Positions 1-7,937 of a stretch of DNA of 44,067 nucleotides are shown here, one piece after another. The notes below the pieces were generated by a model. The model had not been told where the DNA came from and made no database searches. It worked only from the letters and a program-made list of their open reading frames with translations. How positions within the stretch are numbered: the first letter of the stretch is position 1; the number at the start of each line of letters is the position of its first letter. The translations under genes were made by a program, and so were the position numbers. The DNA is from Billgrantia azerbaijanica. GTDB lineage: Bacteria; Pseudomonadota; Gammaproteobacteria; Pseudomonadales; Halomonadaceae. Location: positions 112,112-156,178 of the forward strand of contig SBLD01000009.1 of assembly GCA_004551485.1 (NCBI GenBank), in the 5' to 3' direction.

Positions 1-193
1 CGGCATCCAGCGCCAGCTCGATGTCTTCCGCCGTGGAACGCGGAATCTGGCAGAATGCCTCGCCGTTGACGGGGCTGACGTTATCGAAGTACTGGCCCTT
101 CACCGGCGCCACGAATTCACCACCGATGTAGTTGCCATAGCGCTGGTCGAAGGAAACGACGGAACCGGGTTGGCCGGGATTGGCGTAGATCAT
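1..193 (-). CDS. exaC: Aldehyde dehydrogenase, N-terminal part (ExaC/PedI-like), cut by window edge
   Basis: The reverse strand encodes 64 residues beginning MIYANPGQPGSVVSF and continuing through YGNYIGGEFVAPVKGQYFDN and SPVNGEAF. This is the typical N-terminus of the NAD-dependent aldehyde dehydrogenase family close to acetaldehyde dehydrogenase ExaC/AcoD. The catalytic Cys and Glu lie beyond the window. The start is supported by an AGGAGA ribosome site about 7 bases upstream. In the exa and ped clusters this enzyme oxidises the aldehyde produced by the PQQ alcohol dehydrogenase. Here it sits downstream of the pedH-like gene but has its own promoter. The family call is firm. The exact orthologue (ExaC, PedI or AldB) cannot be settled from 64 residues. 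Confidence 0.85.
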   Translation of the reverse strand, partial: MIYANPGQPGSVVSFDQRYGNYIGGEFVAPVKGQYFDNVSPVNGEAFCQIPRSTAEDIELALDA

Positions 194-275
194 GACTTGC
201 TCTCCTGACGGTAGGGAGGACTATCGGGTTCGGCGATGGCCGCGCACCATGGTCGCTGACCGGGCCTGTAGTTAG

Positions 276-342
276 AGCCTAGCGGAATCCGCCCGCTGTC
301 CCATGCTGCTATGGCGCTATCGAAAGGGGCCTTTGGTCGTAG
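276..342 (-). promoter_or_regulatory. Predicted promoter of the aldehyde dehydrogenase gene, AgmR-type box
   Basis: Read on the minus strand there is CTACGACCAA (342 to 333), then ATAGCAGCAT (312 to 303) in the place of the second box AAAGTGGCAT, then TAGGCT (281 to 276) as a -10. The 61-base offset from the first box to the -10 almost equals the 62 found at six other promoters in this window. The transcript would start near 268, leaving a leader of about 75 bases. The match is seen directly; regulator identity is inferred. Confidence 0.55.
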
Positions 343-372
343 TCTCGCGGTCGTGCGCCGAAAACGATCGAA

Positions 373-394
373 GGGGTGGGTGGCAACCCCACCC
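373..394. terminator. Hairpin in the intergenic region downstream of pedH
   Basis: GGGGTGGG (373-380) pairs perfectly with CCCCACCC (387-394) around a 6-base loop. No clear T-run follows. It lies between the pedH stop and the aldehyde dehydrogenase promoter, beside a further GC-rich hairpin at 401-427 (GCGCCC/GGGCGC). It may help end pedH transcripts. Otherwise the 315-bp stretch 194-508 holds no convincing gene. Confidence 0.35.
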
Positions 395-451
395 ACGAAA
401 GCGCCCACCATGGGGCATGGCGGGCGCTACAACCAACGCTGAAGGATGGAT

Positions 452-479
452 GCAGGCCCGGGCACTGCCCGGGCCCTGC
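452..479 (-). terminator. Probable pedH terminator hairpin
   Basis: GGCCCGGG (455-462) pairs with CCCGGGCC (468-475) across a short loop, about 30 bases past the pedH stop codon. It is strong and GC-rich but lacks a long T-tract, so termination is likely but not certain. Confidence 0.45.
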
Positions 480-508
480 TTCTTCACTCAGCGACTAGCC
501 AGCTTGCC

Positions 509-2272
509 TCAGGAATCCTCCTTCGGCAGCTTGAAGGTCCACAGCATGCCACCCTGGTTGAACTCCTTGACGACCTTGGCGACCTCGCCGCCCCACAGCG
601 GTACCGCGCCGCCCCAGCCCGAAGCCACGGAGACATACTGCTCGCCATCCATTTCCCAGGTGATGGGCGTGCCGACTACACCGGAGCCGGTATTGAAGCG
701 ATACAGCTCCTCGCCGGTCTGGGCATCGAACGCCTTGAGGTAGCCCTCAGGAGTCCCGGTGAAGACCAGATTGCCGGCGGTCGTCATCACGCCACCCCAC
801 AGGGGCGCACGGTTCTCGTGCCGCCAGACCTCTTCGCCGGTCTTGGGATCGATGGCGCGCAGGACGCCGATGAAGTCCTCGTTGGCCGGCTTGATGGTGA
901 AGCCGGCGCCCAGGTAGGCGGCGCCCTTCTTGTAGGAGACGGGCTCGTTCCAGATATCCATGGCCCACTCGTTGGAGGGCACGTAGAACAGGCCGGTGTC
1001 CTGGCTGTAGGCCATGGGCATCCAGTTCTTGCCGCCCAGGAACGCCGGCCGGGCCAGCACGGGCTCGCCCTTCTCGCCCTCTGCGTCAGCCGGGTTGCCG
1101 GGGCGACCGCCGTCGGTGTAGATGGGCCGCCCATTCTCGTCGAGTCCCTCGGCCCAGGAGACCTCGTCGACGAACGGGAAGCCGCGGATGAAGCTGCCGT
1201 CGGTGCGGTCGAGGACGTAGAAGAAGCCGTTGCGGTCGGCGGTGGCGGCCGCCTTGACGACCCCACCGTTCTCCTCGTAATCGAAGGAGATCAGCTCGTT
1301 GACGCCATCGTAGTCCCAGCCGTCGTTGGGCGTGGTCTGGAAGTGCCACTTGATGCTGCCGTCATCGGGGTCGAGCGCTACCCGCGAGGAGGAGAAGAGG
1401 TTGTCGCCCGGGCGCAGGTGCGAGTTCCAGGGCGCCGGGTTACCGGTACCGAAGAAGAGCGTGTCGGTGTCCGCGTCGTAGGTGCCACCAAGCCAGGTCG
1501 CCGCCCCGCCGGTCTTCCACATGTCGCCCGGCCAGGTCTTGCCGGCCTCGCCGCCGGAGATGCCGTTCTCGATGGCCTTGCCATCTTCGTAGACATAGCC
1601 CATGTGCCCTTCGACGGTCGGGCGGGTCCAGAGCTTGTCACCGGTTTCCGGGTCGTACGCCTCGACCTTGCCGACGATGCCGAACTCGCCGCCGGACACG
1701 CCGGTGATCAGCTTGCCCTTGACGATCATCGGGGCGGCGGTGATGGCATAGCCTTCCTTGTAGTCCGCCACCGGCTTGATCCACACCACCTTACCGGTGT
1801 CCTTGTTGAGGGCCACCAGCTTGGCATCGAGCGTCGCGAAGAAGAACAGGTCGCCATACAGTGCGCCGCCACGGTTGATCACGTCACAGCACGGCATGAT
1901 GCCATCGGGCAGGCGGGCATCGTACTGCCAGATCTCCTCGCCGGTCTTGGCATCGATGGCATAGGCACGCGAATAGGAGGCAGTGATGTACATCACTCCA
2001 TCCTTGATCAGCGGTTGGGACTCCTGGCCGCGCATCTTCTCACTACCGAACGAGAAGGCCCAGACCGGCTGCAGGGACTTGACGTTGTCGGCATTCAGAG
2101 TATCGAGAGCACTGTAGCGCTGCCCCTGCAGGCCCATGCCATAGCTCACCACGTCGTCGGCCGTGGTGTGATCGTTCAGGATGTCTTCATCGGTGACCGC
2201 ATAGGCACCGGAGGAAACGGCCAGCGCCAGGGCACTGACGGCAAACGGTTTTCCGATTGAGTTCAATCGCAT
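509..2272 (-). CDS. pedH: PQQ-dependent alcohol dehydrogenase, lanthanide type (PedH-like)
   Basis: A 587-residue periplasmic quinoprotein with a signal peptide ([25 protein letters not shown]). It has the adjacent-Cys disulfide typical of the family (MPCCD, C128-C129), repeated beta-propeller W motifs such as GEEIWQYD, and GTGNPAPWN near residue 276. The catalytic region reads [11 protein letters not shown], with Asp320 as the predicted base and a second Asp two residues later (Asp322). That extra Asp marks lanthanide-dependent enzymes (XoxF, PedH). The other dehydrogenase in this window has Ser there. The ATG at 2272 is chosen because it starts a good signal peptide and has a GGGAG ribosome site; an in-frame upstream start would only add a charged, unlikely leader. 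Electrons should go to a PedF-type cytochrome. Lanthanide dependence is inferred from the ligand. Confidence 0.93.
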   Translation of the reverse strand: MRLNSIGKPFAVSALALAVSSGAYAVTDEDILNDHTTADDVVSYGMGLQGQRYSALDTLNADNVKSLQPVWAFSFGSEKMRGQESQPLIKDGVMYITASYSRAYAIDAKTGEEIWQYDARLPDGIMPCCDVINRGGALYGDLFFFATLDAKLVALNKDTGKVVWIKPVADYKEGYAITAAPMIVKGKLITGVSGGEFGIVGKVEAYDPETGDKLWTRPTVEGHMGYVYEDGKAIENGISGGEAGKTWPGDMWKTGGAATWLGGTYDADTDTLFFGTGNPAPWNSHLRPGDNLFSSSRVALDPDDGSIKWHFQTTPNDGWDYDGVNELISFDYEENGGVVKAAATADRNGFFYVLDRTDGSFIRGFPFVDEVSWAEGLDENGRPIYTDGGRPGNPADAEGEKGEPVLARPAFLGGKNWMPMAYSQDTGLFYVPSNEWAMDIWNEPVSYKKGAAYLGAGFTIKPANEDFIGVLRAIDPKTGEEVWRHENRAPLWGGVMTTAGNLVFTGTPEGYLKAFDAQTGEELYRFNTGSGVVGTPITWEMDGEQYVSVASGWGGAVPLWGGEVAKVVKEFNQGGMLWTFKLPKEDS

Positions 2273-2316
2273 TGTTGCGCTCCCACGTCTCTTGTTTTCA
2301 AGTTTCCGCAACGAAC

Positions 2317-2331
2317 CGGGAACTCTTCCCG
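2317..2331. promoter_or_regulatory. Candidate operator CGGGAA-N3-TTCCCG in the pedH leader
   Basis: A perfect dyad with 6-base arms and spacer CTC lies about 12 bases downstream of the predicted pedH -10 (2343-2348). A regulator bound here would block transcription. The same arms with a different spacer occur upstream of pedE at 5919-5933. PedR2 or an equivalent is the inferred ligand. Confidence 0.45.
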
Positions 2332-2342
2332 CCTCTCGGGTA

Positions 2343-2410
2343 ATTCTTGGCAGCAACCGCTATTGCCACAATCGAACTCTCGCACAACATCGTTCATCAC
2401 TTGGTAGTAA
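2343..2410 (-). promoter_or_regulatory. Predicted pedH promoter, AgmR-type box
   Basis: On the minus strand TTACTACCAA (2410 to 2401) is followed at the shared 62-base offset by AAGAAT (2348 to 2343) as -10. A partial second box AGAGTTCGAT falls in the usual middle position. The predicted transcript starts near 2336 and carries the CGGGAA-N3-TTCCCG dyad at its beginning. Confidence 0.5.
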
Positions 2411-2425
2411 TACTCCAAAAACGAC

Positions 2426-2454
2426 AAAAAAAACCGCAGGAATATCCTGCGGTT
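2426..2454 (-). terminator. Rho-independent terminator of the metallohydrolase operon
   Basis: AACCGCAGGA (2432-2441) pairs perfectly with TCCTGCGGTT (2445-2454) around a 3-base loop. On the minus strand the hairpin is followed by eight T residues (A-run 2426-2433 on the plus strand). It ends the 5221-to-2572 operon just before the pedH promoter box, insulating pedH. Confidence 0.85.
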
Positions 2455-2494
2455 ACTGCGCGCCAGCACGTCAATACCGTTGATCGCCAAATAC

Positions 2495-2579
2495 TTTCCA
2501 TCATTCAAAGATTTCCATCATTCAGTGATTTCTATCATGCAATGCGTTCTATCGCTCGATCCTTCCCGTCATCATTCAG
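2495..2579. repeat. Decaying 17-bp tandem repeat between the metallohydrolase gene and pedH
   Basis: Units begin at 2495, 2512, 2529 and 2546 with exact 17-bp phase. The first two read TTTCCATCATTCA plus four variable bases and agree at 15 of 17 positions. The third agrees with the second at 13, and the fourth with the third at 11. A poor fifth unit runs into the stop codon of the metallohydrolase gene at 2572. The array lies on the operon side of the terminator. Confidence 0.7.
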
Positions 2580-3522
2580 GCAGCAGGGCCAGGGCCGCTT
2601 TCTCGTAGTGAGGATAGAGATGTGTCGTCGTGCGAATCAGTTCATGGCGACGTTCGGCAACCCCCTCGAAGCGTTCCGGAATCGGCAGGTTCATGACCTC
2701 CATCATGCTCAGCCCCTCGGTAGCTGCCTGCGACAGGGTACGATCCAGCCAGGCCAGGTAATCCTGCATCTGCCGGAAGGCCACATCCCCCTCGACGACG
2801 GGGCCATGGCCAGGCACGACCCAGCGGTAGGGAAGCGCCTCGAGCGCCTCGAGTTCCGCCGCCCAGACGTCGAGCCCCGGGCTCTGCGGGGTGGTGAGCG
2901 CACGGTCGTAGAACAGCATGTCGGCCGTGAAGAGGACACCGCTGGTCTCGTCGAACACCACCAGGTCGGATCCGGTGTGCCCCGTCAGCTCCAGAAGCCG
3001 GAAACGCCGGTTGCCTACCTGCCACTCTCCCGGTTCCAGCGTATTCGGGGGAAGCACGATCTCGGTGCCGCGCATCCAGTCCCCCACCAGGCGGTACATG
3101 TTGTCGGAAAAGGCATCGCCATCCCTCGCCAGCAGCTCCCGCGACGCGGGCAGCATGTAGAGCGTTTCCGGCTCGAACGCCTGGTTGCCGAACGCATGGT
3201 CGGGGTGATGGTGGGTAATCAGCACATGGGTGATGGATTTGCCGGTCGTCGTCTCGATCAGCGCCCGGAATGCCTCGCCATAGCGCCGGGACGGACCGCT
3301 GTCGATGACCACCACGCCGACATCCGTCTCGATGAACGCCGTGTTGACGATATTGCCGCCGTTCTCGCGGGAGAAGCTCTCGGTGCTGCCTTCGACGACC
3401 CAGACCCCCGGCGTGATTTCCGTGGCCTCGAGCCGATACTCCAGCCCATCCTGCGCCAGCGACGACCCGACGTCGACCAGGAGCAAGACGGGCATGAGCA
3501 GGGAGAGCGCGAAGCGCTTCAT
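2572..3522 (-). CDS. Quinoprotein-associated periplasmic metallo-beta-lactamase-fold hydrolase
   Basis: A 316-residue exported protein (MKRFALSLLMPVLLLVDVGSSLAQ). Zinc motifs are visible: THHHPDH (HxHxDH), then LTGHTG, FTADM and VPGHGP supply the remaining His and Asp ligands. This is the family described as quinoprotein relay system zinc metallohydrolase, found beside PQQ alcohol dehydrogenases (PP_2678 in P. putida occupies the same place). Its substrate is unknown. The ATG at 3522 overlaps the stop of the preceding gene as ATGA, so translation is coupled; a longer reading to 3579 would add a poor leader inside the upstream gene. It is the last gene of the 5221-to-2572 operon and ends at a strong terminator. 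Confidence 0.88.
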   Translation of the reverse strand: MKRFALSLLMPVLLLVDVGSSLAQDGLEYRLEATEITPGVWVVEGSTESFSRENGGNIVNTAFIETDVGVVVIDSGPSRRYGEAFRALIETTTGKSITHVLITHHHPDHAFGNQAFEPETLYMLPASRELLARDGDAFSDNMYRLVGDWMRGTEIVLPPNTLEPGEWQVGNRRFRLLELTGHTGSDLVVFDETSGVLFTADMLFYDRALTTPQSPGLDVWAAELEALEALPYRWVVPGHGPVVEGDVAFRQMQDYLAWLDRTLSQAATEGLSMMEVMNLPIPERFEGVAERRHELIRTTTHLYPHYEKAALALLPE

Positions 3523-4289
3523 GATGACGTGCCCCCCAGATGGCGTTCGAAGACGTTGCCATTGTTGTCGCGCATCCACAGCCGGGACCTCGGCGCCTCC
3601 TGCTCCAGCTCGAAGACGAACATGGGGTTCTCGGCCGCGGACTGCGACAGCTCCAGACGCAGCAGGGGGTGGGGATCGCCCTCCCGATACAGCGCGACCT
3701 GCTCGATGTAGAAGGCCGGCGTGTTGCCCACCATCCCGGAGTCCATGGGATGCATCACGTTCAGCTTGTAGCGGGTATGCTCCGCCCGCGAGAAAGCCCC
3801 CCCACGAACCGTGCCGAAGACCTTCTCCCAGTCGGGATTCGCCGAGGTCAGACTGGGAGCCGTACAGCCGCCGCCGGCCGCATCGACGTAGGCGCTGCCC
3901 AGGTGCCAGACACCCTCGGCATCCTGGACGGCGGCGCGCACCGTGGTGGCCTGTTGCACGCGGAAGTTCAGCGACAGCAGCCGTACCGGATCGGCGCCGG
4001 GTTCGTAAGTGAACAGATGGGGGATCGGGTTGAGATCGACCCAGGTCACGATCCGCTGCGCCGGCTCGGGGAAGGCCGTCAGGTCCAGGGTGAGCGGCAC
4101 CTGGGCCGAGTCCTCGGCGAAAGGCGGCACCTGCAGTTCGACGCGCTCGTCATGCACGACCTCGCTGTCGTCGCCGAGGTAGCGCTCGAGGTTGTACTCC
4201 CACATGGGAGAGTGGAACGGATCCTCGGGAAATCCCGCCTGCACCGTCACGCTCAGCAGCGCCAGGCCAAGCGCCATCCAGCCCCTCAT
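3519..4289 (-). CDS. Quinoprotein dehydrogenase-associated SoxYZ-like carrier protein
   Basis: A 256-residue exported protein (MRGWMALGLALLSVTVQAG). The N-terminal half resembles SoxY and carries GGGCTAPS, with Cys142 in the place of the SoxY swinging-arm cysteine. Here the motif is internal and is followed by a SoxZ-like half (residues about 165-250, with NVMHPMDSG). This matches the fused SoxYZ-like carriers found next to PQQ dehydrogenases. SoxYZ carries sulfur intermediates on its Cys; what this relative carries is unknown. It overlaps both neighbours by 4 bp (ATGA), so the three-gene set is tightly coupled. The carrier and the metallohydrolase probably act together, with the Cys-bound group as the hydrolase substrate; that is inference. 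Confidence 0.87.
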   Translation of the reverse strand: MRGWMALGLALLSVTVQAGFPEDPFHSPMWEYNLERYLGDDSEVVHDERVELQVPPFAEDSAQVPLTLDLTAFPEPAQRIVTWVDLNPIPHLFTYEPGADPVRLLSLNFRVQQATTVRAAVQDAEGVWHLGSAYVDAAGGGCTAPSLTSANPDWEKVFGTVRGGAFSRAEHTRYKLNVMHPMDSGMVGNTPAFYIEQVALYREGDPHPLLRLELSQSAAENPMFVFELEQEAPRSRLWMRDNNGNVFERHLGGTSS

Positions 4290-5221
4290 GACCGCGGAGC
4301 CTCGTCATCGGCGACCAGGATCTCCTCGTAGAATGCCGGCATGCTGTAGCGCAGCCCGTGGCGTTCGAAGATCTCGGCCATCTCCCCCTCACGCACCATG
4401 TCATCCACGATTGCTTCGATGGCATAGCCCAGCTGGCGGTGCGTGTGCTTGACCGCCATGCCGACATCCCAGGCCTGTTTGCCCATGCCCGGGAAGCCGT
4501 TGTTGGCGGCCCGGAAATCCTGGTCCGCGTAGCGACCCAGCTCATGGTCGATCTCGGCGCGCATGCCCATCACCGCATTCACCTCGCCATCGGCCATGGC
4601 CTGGAAGGCCTGGTGCACGTTGGTGAAATGGTGGGTGTTGTCGCGCAGCCGGCCGGCGAAGGCGGAGGTCAGGTAGGTGGCCGGCAAGGTGTCGATCTCG
4701 ACCCCGATGGGGTAGTACTGGAACACCGCCATCGTGCCGACCGAGTCGATCTCGTTGGCATCGTAGGCGATCTGCCACCGCTCCTGCTGGTAGGGGCCGA
4801 ACATGACGACCTGATCATTGATCACTTCGCCGGTGGAGTCCCGCATGTAGGCATACGTCTTGTCATACGGCACGCGCAGCATGACATCGGCAATGCGTCG
4901 CTTGGCCAGGTAGTGGCCCTTCCAGACGTTATTGCGCAGGTCGTCTTCCAGCGTCTCGTCAGGGGTGATCCAGTGCACCTGGAATTCCACACCCAACTCT
5001 TCCGCTATCCGCTTGCCGACGTCGATGTCGACGCCGACCGCCTCCCCCTCCTCCTCGTAGGAGTAGGGAGGAAAGTCACGATAAACCCCGACGTTCAGGT
5101 AGCCCGAGTCGATGATGATGTCGTAGGTTCGCTCGGGAGGACGCTCGAGTACCCCCTCGCCAGCATGTGCCGATACGCTCAGCGCCAGCGCCAGAGCAGT
5201 GAACCACCGGGTCAGCAACAT
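4286..5221 (-). CDS. Quinoprotein dehydrogenase-associated family 3 solute-binding protein
   Basis: A 311-residue exported protein (MLLTRWFTALALALSVSAHAG) with the binding-protein family 3 fold: LNVGVYRDFPPYSY, GVDIDVGKRIAEELG and later AWDVGMAVK. It matches the substrate-binding-like proteins repeatedly found beside PQQ alcohol dehydrogenases (XoxJ/MxaJ-like; PP_2676 position). No ABC partner of the matching type is adjacent. A role in maturation or activation of the dehydrogenase, as proposed for MxaJ/XoxJ, is more likely than uptake. It is first in an operon with the SoxYZ-like carrier and metallohydrolase, 54 bp downstream of pedF, and probably cotranscribed with it. Confidence 0.87.
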   Translation of the reverse strand: MLLTRWFTALALALSVSAHAGEGVLERPPERTYDIIIDSGYLNVGVYRDFPPYSYEEEGEAVGVDIDVGKRIAEELGVEFQVHWITPDETLEDDLRNNVWKGHYLAKRRIADVMLRVPYDKTYAYMRDSTGEVINDQVVMFGPYQQERWQIAYDANEIDSVGTMAVFQYYPIGVEIDTLPATYLTSAFAGRLRDNTHHFTNVHQAFQAMADGEVNAVMGMRAEIDHELGRYADQDFRAANNGFPGMGKQAWDVGMAVKHTHRQLGYAIEAIVDDMVREGEMAEIFERHGLRYSMPAFYEEILVADDEAPRS

Positions 5222-5275
5222 GACGCCCCCTATTTGTTCAGTGACTGCGAGGATCCCTCCGTGACGGATCCCTGA

Positions 5276-5698
5276 TCACTCCTTGACGGACTCGACATAG
5301 GTCTTGATGGCCCACATGGCATTCTGGTCCAGGTTGCTCTTGAAGGAAGGCATGCCCCGGTCGGTGCCATTCATCACGCGGCCGATGAAATACTCGTCGT
5401 CCCACTCCTCGAGCTCGCGCAGGTCCGGCGTCAGCCCGCCCGACTGCGCCTGGATACCATGACAGACAGCGCAGTTACCGGCATAGCCACTTTCACCGAC
5501 CTTGACGGCTTCCTCATGGTAGTCACCGTGCTCGCTATTCGCCCGGAAGGGGTTCTCCGACAAGGGATCGGCGCCCAGCTCGGGAAGGTTGCCGGTGTCG
5601 ACGCCCTGCGGCGTCACGTTGCCATGCCCCATGGCCAGTGCGGCCCAGCCAAACAGGCCGACAGCCACGCATGCTTTGAGAGAAGAAGGAACGGTCAT
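5276..5698 (-). CDS. pedF: Cytochrome c, PQQ alcohol dehydrogenase electron acceptor (PedF/ExaB-like), copy 1
   Basis: A 140-residue exported mono-haem cytochrome. It has a signal sequence (ending near ALAMGHG), the haem site CAVCH at residues 76-80, and RGMPSF with Met116 as likely sixth ligand. It closely resembles cytochrome c550 that takes electrons from ExaA/PedE-type dehydrogenases. The ATG at 5698 follows an AGAGGT ribosome site. It is transcribed away from pedE across a 375-bp shared regulatory region. A close paralogue lies at 14682-15110; the region from GESGYAGNCAVCHGIQ to the end is almost identical in the two. Confidence 0.93.
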   Translation of the reverse strand: MTVPSSLKACVAVGLFGWAALAMGHGNVTPQGVDTGNLPELGADPLSENPFRANSEHGDYHEEAVKVGESGYAGNCAVCHGIQAQSGGLTPDLRELEEWDDEYFIGRVMNGTDRGMPSFKSNLDQNAMWAIKTYVESVKE

Positions 5699-5769
5699 GC
5701 CGAATACCTCTGTTGGATACCTGGAAGCCGATCCTCCGTGTCAGATGGGTCGATCGGCAATCTGGACTC

Positions 5770-5837
5770 AGTTTAGGAATCCTTCCCCCCGCCCTGAATG
5801 CCACTTTCGAGCCTCCGCCCCTGTCCGTTGGTAGTAG
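5770..5837 (-). promoter_or_regulatory. Predicted pedF copy 1 promoter, AgmR-type box
   Basis: On the minus strand: CTACTACCAA (5837 to 5828), GAAAGTGGCAT (5808 to 5798), and TTCCTAAACT with TAAACT (5775 to 5770) as -10. All three elements have the same spacing as at pedF copy 2. An imperfect dyad AGGAA-TCC-TTCCC overlaps the stretch just upstream of the -10 (5775-5787). Confidence 0.65.
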
Positions 5838-5918
5838 CCGCGTGGAAGAGGCGCCAAAGCATGACGGCAGCAGACGATCCCGGAAAAGTCGAAAAAATAC
5901 AGCCGACAAGAGTGCCGA

Positions 5919-5976
5919 CGGGAATCTTTCCCGTGTTTCGATGGAATTTTCCCGCTTCTACAGTGGGATATTCCGT
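5919..5976 (+). promoter_or_regulatory. Three phased dyads upstream of pedE (candidate activator sites)
   Basis: CGGGAATCTTTCCCG (5919-5933) is a perfect dyad with 6-base arms. It is followed by ATGGAATTTTCCCG (5941-5954) and the weaker TGGGATATTCCG (5964-5975). The TTCC half-sites start at 5928, 5949 and 5971, so they are spaced by two helical turns on the same DNA face. If AATACT at 6000-6005 is the -10, the centres fall near -86, -65 and -42, a normal activator arrangement. The regulator is inferred to be the adjacent PedR2-like protein. Confidence 0.5.
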
Positions 5977-6073
5977 CGCCGCACGCTTTCCCCCGTGTCA
6001 ATACTCCGTCGTCAGCGCACCGCAGATCATCCCTGCGCTGCGCTTGTCACTTCCGACATGAAGGGGAAACACC

Positions 6074-7924
6074 ATGAAAACAAACAGAACGCAGCGCCCC
6101 CTGGTGCAGGGCATCGCTCTTGCCTTGCTCATGGGGTCAGCCGCTGGCCTGGCCGCGAATGCGCATGCCAAGGTCGTTACCTGGGAAGACATCGAGAACG
6201 ATGCCCAGACCACCGAGGACGTGCTCGGCTACGGCATCGGTCCCAAGGCGCAGCGCTACAGCCCGATGACCCACATCAACCGGGACAACGTCGAACGCCT
6301 GGTTCCTGCCTACTCGTTCTCGTTCGGCGACGAGAAGCAGCGCGGCCAGGAGAGCCAGGCGCTGGTCCACGATGGCGTGGTGTACGTGACGGGCTCCTAC
6401 TCGCGCCTGTTCGCCCTGGACGCGCGCACCGGCAAGCGGCTCTGGGAGTACAGCCATCGCCTGCCGGAAGGCATCCGCCCGTGCTGCGACGTGGTGAACC
6501 GCGGCGCCGCCATCTTCGGCGACAAGATCTTCTTCGGCACCCTGGACGCCGGCATCGTCGCGCTGAACAAGGATACCGGCGACGTCGTGTGGCGGGAGAA
6601 GTTCGCCGATCATGAGGCGGGCTACACCATGACCGGAGCACCGACCCTGATCAAGGACCAGGAGACCGGCAGGGTGCTGCTGATCCACGGCTCCTCCGGC
6701 GACGAATTCGGCGTGGTCGGCAAGCTCTTTGCCCGCGATCCGGACACCGGCGAGGAGGTCTGGATGCGCCCCTTCGTGGAGGGCCACTATGGCCGCCTGA
6801 ACGGCGAGGCGAGCACGCCCACCGGCGACCCGAGTGCCCCGAGCTGGCCGGACGACCCGGACAGCGAGACCGGCAAGGTGGAAGCCTGGAGCCACGGTGG
6901 CGGCGCCCCCTGGCAGAGCGCCAGCTTCGACGTGGAAACCAACACCATCATCATCGGCGCCGGTAACCCCGCCCCCTGGAACACCTGGAAGCGCACCTCG
7001 CCGGGCGGCGATCCGCACGACTACGACAACCTCTACACCTCCGGCCAGGTCGGCGTCGACCCGACCACCGGCGAGGTGAAGTGGTTCTACCAGCACACCC
7101 CGAACGATGCCTGGGACTTCTCCGGCAACAACGAGCTGGTGCTGTTCGAGTACGGTGACAACGGCGAGACCATCAAGGCCACCGCCCACGCCGACCGCAA
7201 CGGCTTCTTCTACGTGGTCGACCGCGAGAACGGCGAATTCCTCAAGGGCTTCCCGTTCGTCGACAACATCACCTGGGCCGAGGGCATCGATCCCGAGACC
7301 GGCCGTCCCATCGAGGTCGAAGGCCAGCGCCCGCCGGCTCCCGCCCCCGGCGAGACCAAGGGCGAGGTCATCGAAGTCTCCCCGCCCTTCCTGGGCGGCA
7401 AGAACTGGAGCCCCATGGCCTACAGCCAGGATACCGGCCTCTTCTATATCCCGGCCAACCACTGGAAGGAGGACTACTGGACCGAGGAGGTCACCTACAA
7501 GAAGGGCGCTGCCTACCTCGGCCAGGGCTTCCGGATCAAGCGCATGTACGACGATCACGTCGGCACGCTGCGCGCCCTGGATCCGCTGAGCGGCGACATC
7601 GCCTGGGAGCACCAGGAACCGCTGCCGCTGTGGGCCGGGGTGCTGGCCACCAAGGGCGGGCTGGTCTTCACCGGCACCGGTGACGGCTACTTCAAGGCCT
7701 TCGACGCCGAGACCGGCGAGGAGCTCTGGTCCTTCCAGACCGGCTCCGGGATCATCTCGCCTCCCATCACCTGGGAAATGGATGGCGAGCAGTACATCGG
7801 CGTGACCTCCGGCTACGGCGGCGCGGTCCCCCTGTGGGGCGGCGACATGGCGGAGCTGACCAAGCCCATCTCGCAGGGCGGTTCGTTCTGGGCCTTCAAG
7901 CTGCCGAACTGGGCGAAGGAGTGA
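6074..7924 (+). CDS. pedE: PQQ-dependent alcohol dehydrogenase, calcium type (PedE/ExaA-like)
   Basis: A 616-residue exported quinoprotein (signal through ANAHA). It has the vicinal disulfide RPCCD (C137-C138), GAGNPAPWN, and the catalytic stretch NDAWDFSGNNE with Asp348 as base. The residue two places later is Ser350, as in calcium-dependent ExaA and PedE, where lanthanide enzymes have Asp. It oxidises primary alcohols to aldehydes and passes electrons to a PedF/ExaB-type cytochrome c550. The ATG at 6074 has an AAGGGG ribosome site. It is divergent from pedF copy 1, and lacks the AgmR-type box shared by its neighbours. Instead three phased dyads lie 100-155 bp upstream, suggesting separate control by the PedS2/PedR2-type system. 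Confidence 0.94.
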   Translation: MKTNRTQRPLVQGIALALLMGSAAGLAANAHAKVVTWEDIENDAQTTEDVLGYGIGPKAQRYSPMTHINRDNVERLVPAYSFSFGDEKQRGQESQALVHDGVVYVTGSYSRLFALDARTGKRLWEYSHRLPEGIRPCCDVVNRGAAIFGDKIFFGTLDAGIVALNKDTGDVVWREKFADHEAGYTMTGAPTLIKDQETGRVLLIHGSSGDEFGVVGKLFARDPDTGEEVWMRPFVEGHYGRLNGEASTPTGDPSAPSWPDDPDSETGKVEAWSHGGGAPWQSASFDVETNTIIIGAGNPAPWNTWKRTSPGGDPHDYDNLYTSGQVGVDPTTGEVKWFYQHTPNDAWDFSGNNELVLFEYGDNGETIKATAHADRNGFFYVVDRENGEFLKGFPFVDNITWAEGIDPETGRPIEVEGQRPPAPAPGETKGEVIEVSPPFLGGKNWSPMAYSQDTGLFYIPANHWKEDYWTEEVTYKKGAAYLGQGFRIKRMYDDHVGTLRALDPLSGDIAWEHQEPLPLWAGVLATKGGLVFTGTGDGYFKAFDAETGEELWSFQTGSGIISPPITWEMDGEQYIGVTSGYGGAVPLWGGDMAELTKPISQGGSFWAFKLPNWAKE

Positions 7925-7937
7925 GTCGATCGACCAC

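Noticed and set aside
446-2260. A 604-residue open frame on the plus strand opposite pedH
   Set aside because: It is an antisense shadow of a well-supported quinoprotein gene in GC-rich DNA. The predicted product has no coherent domain.
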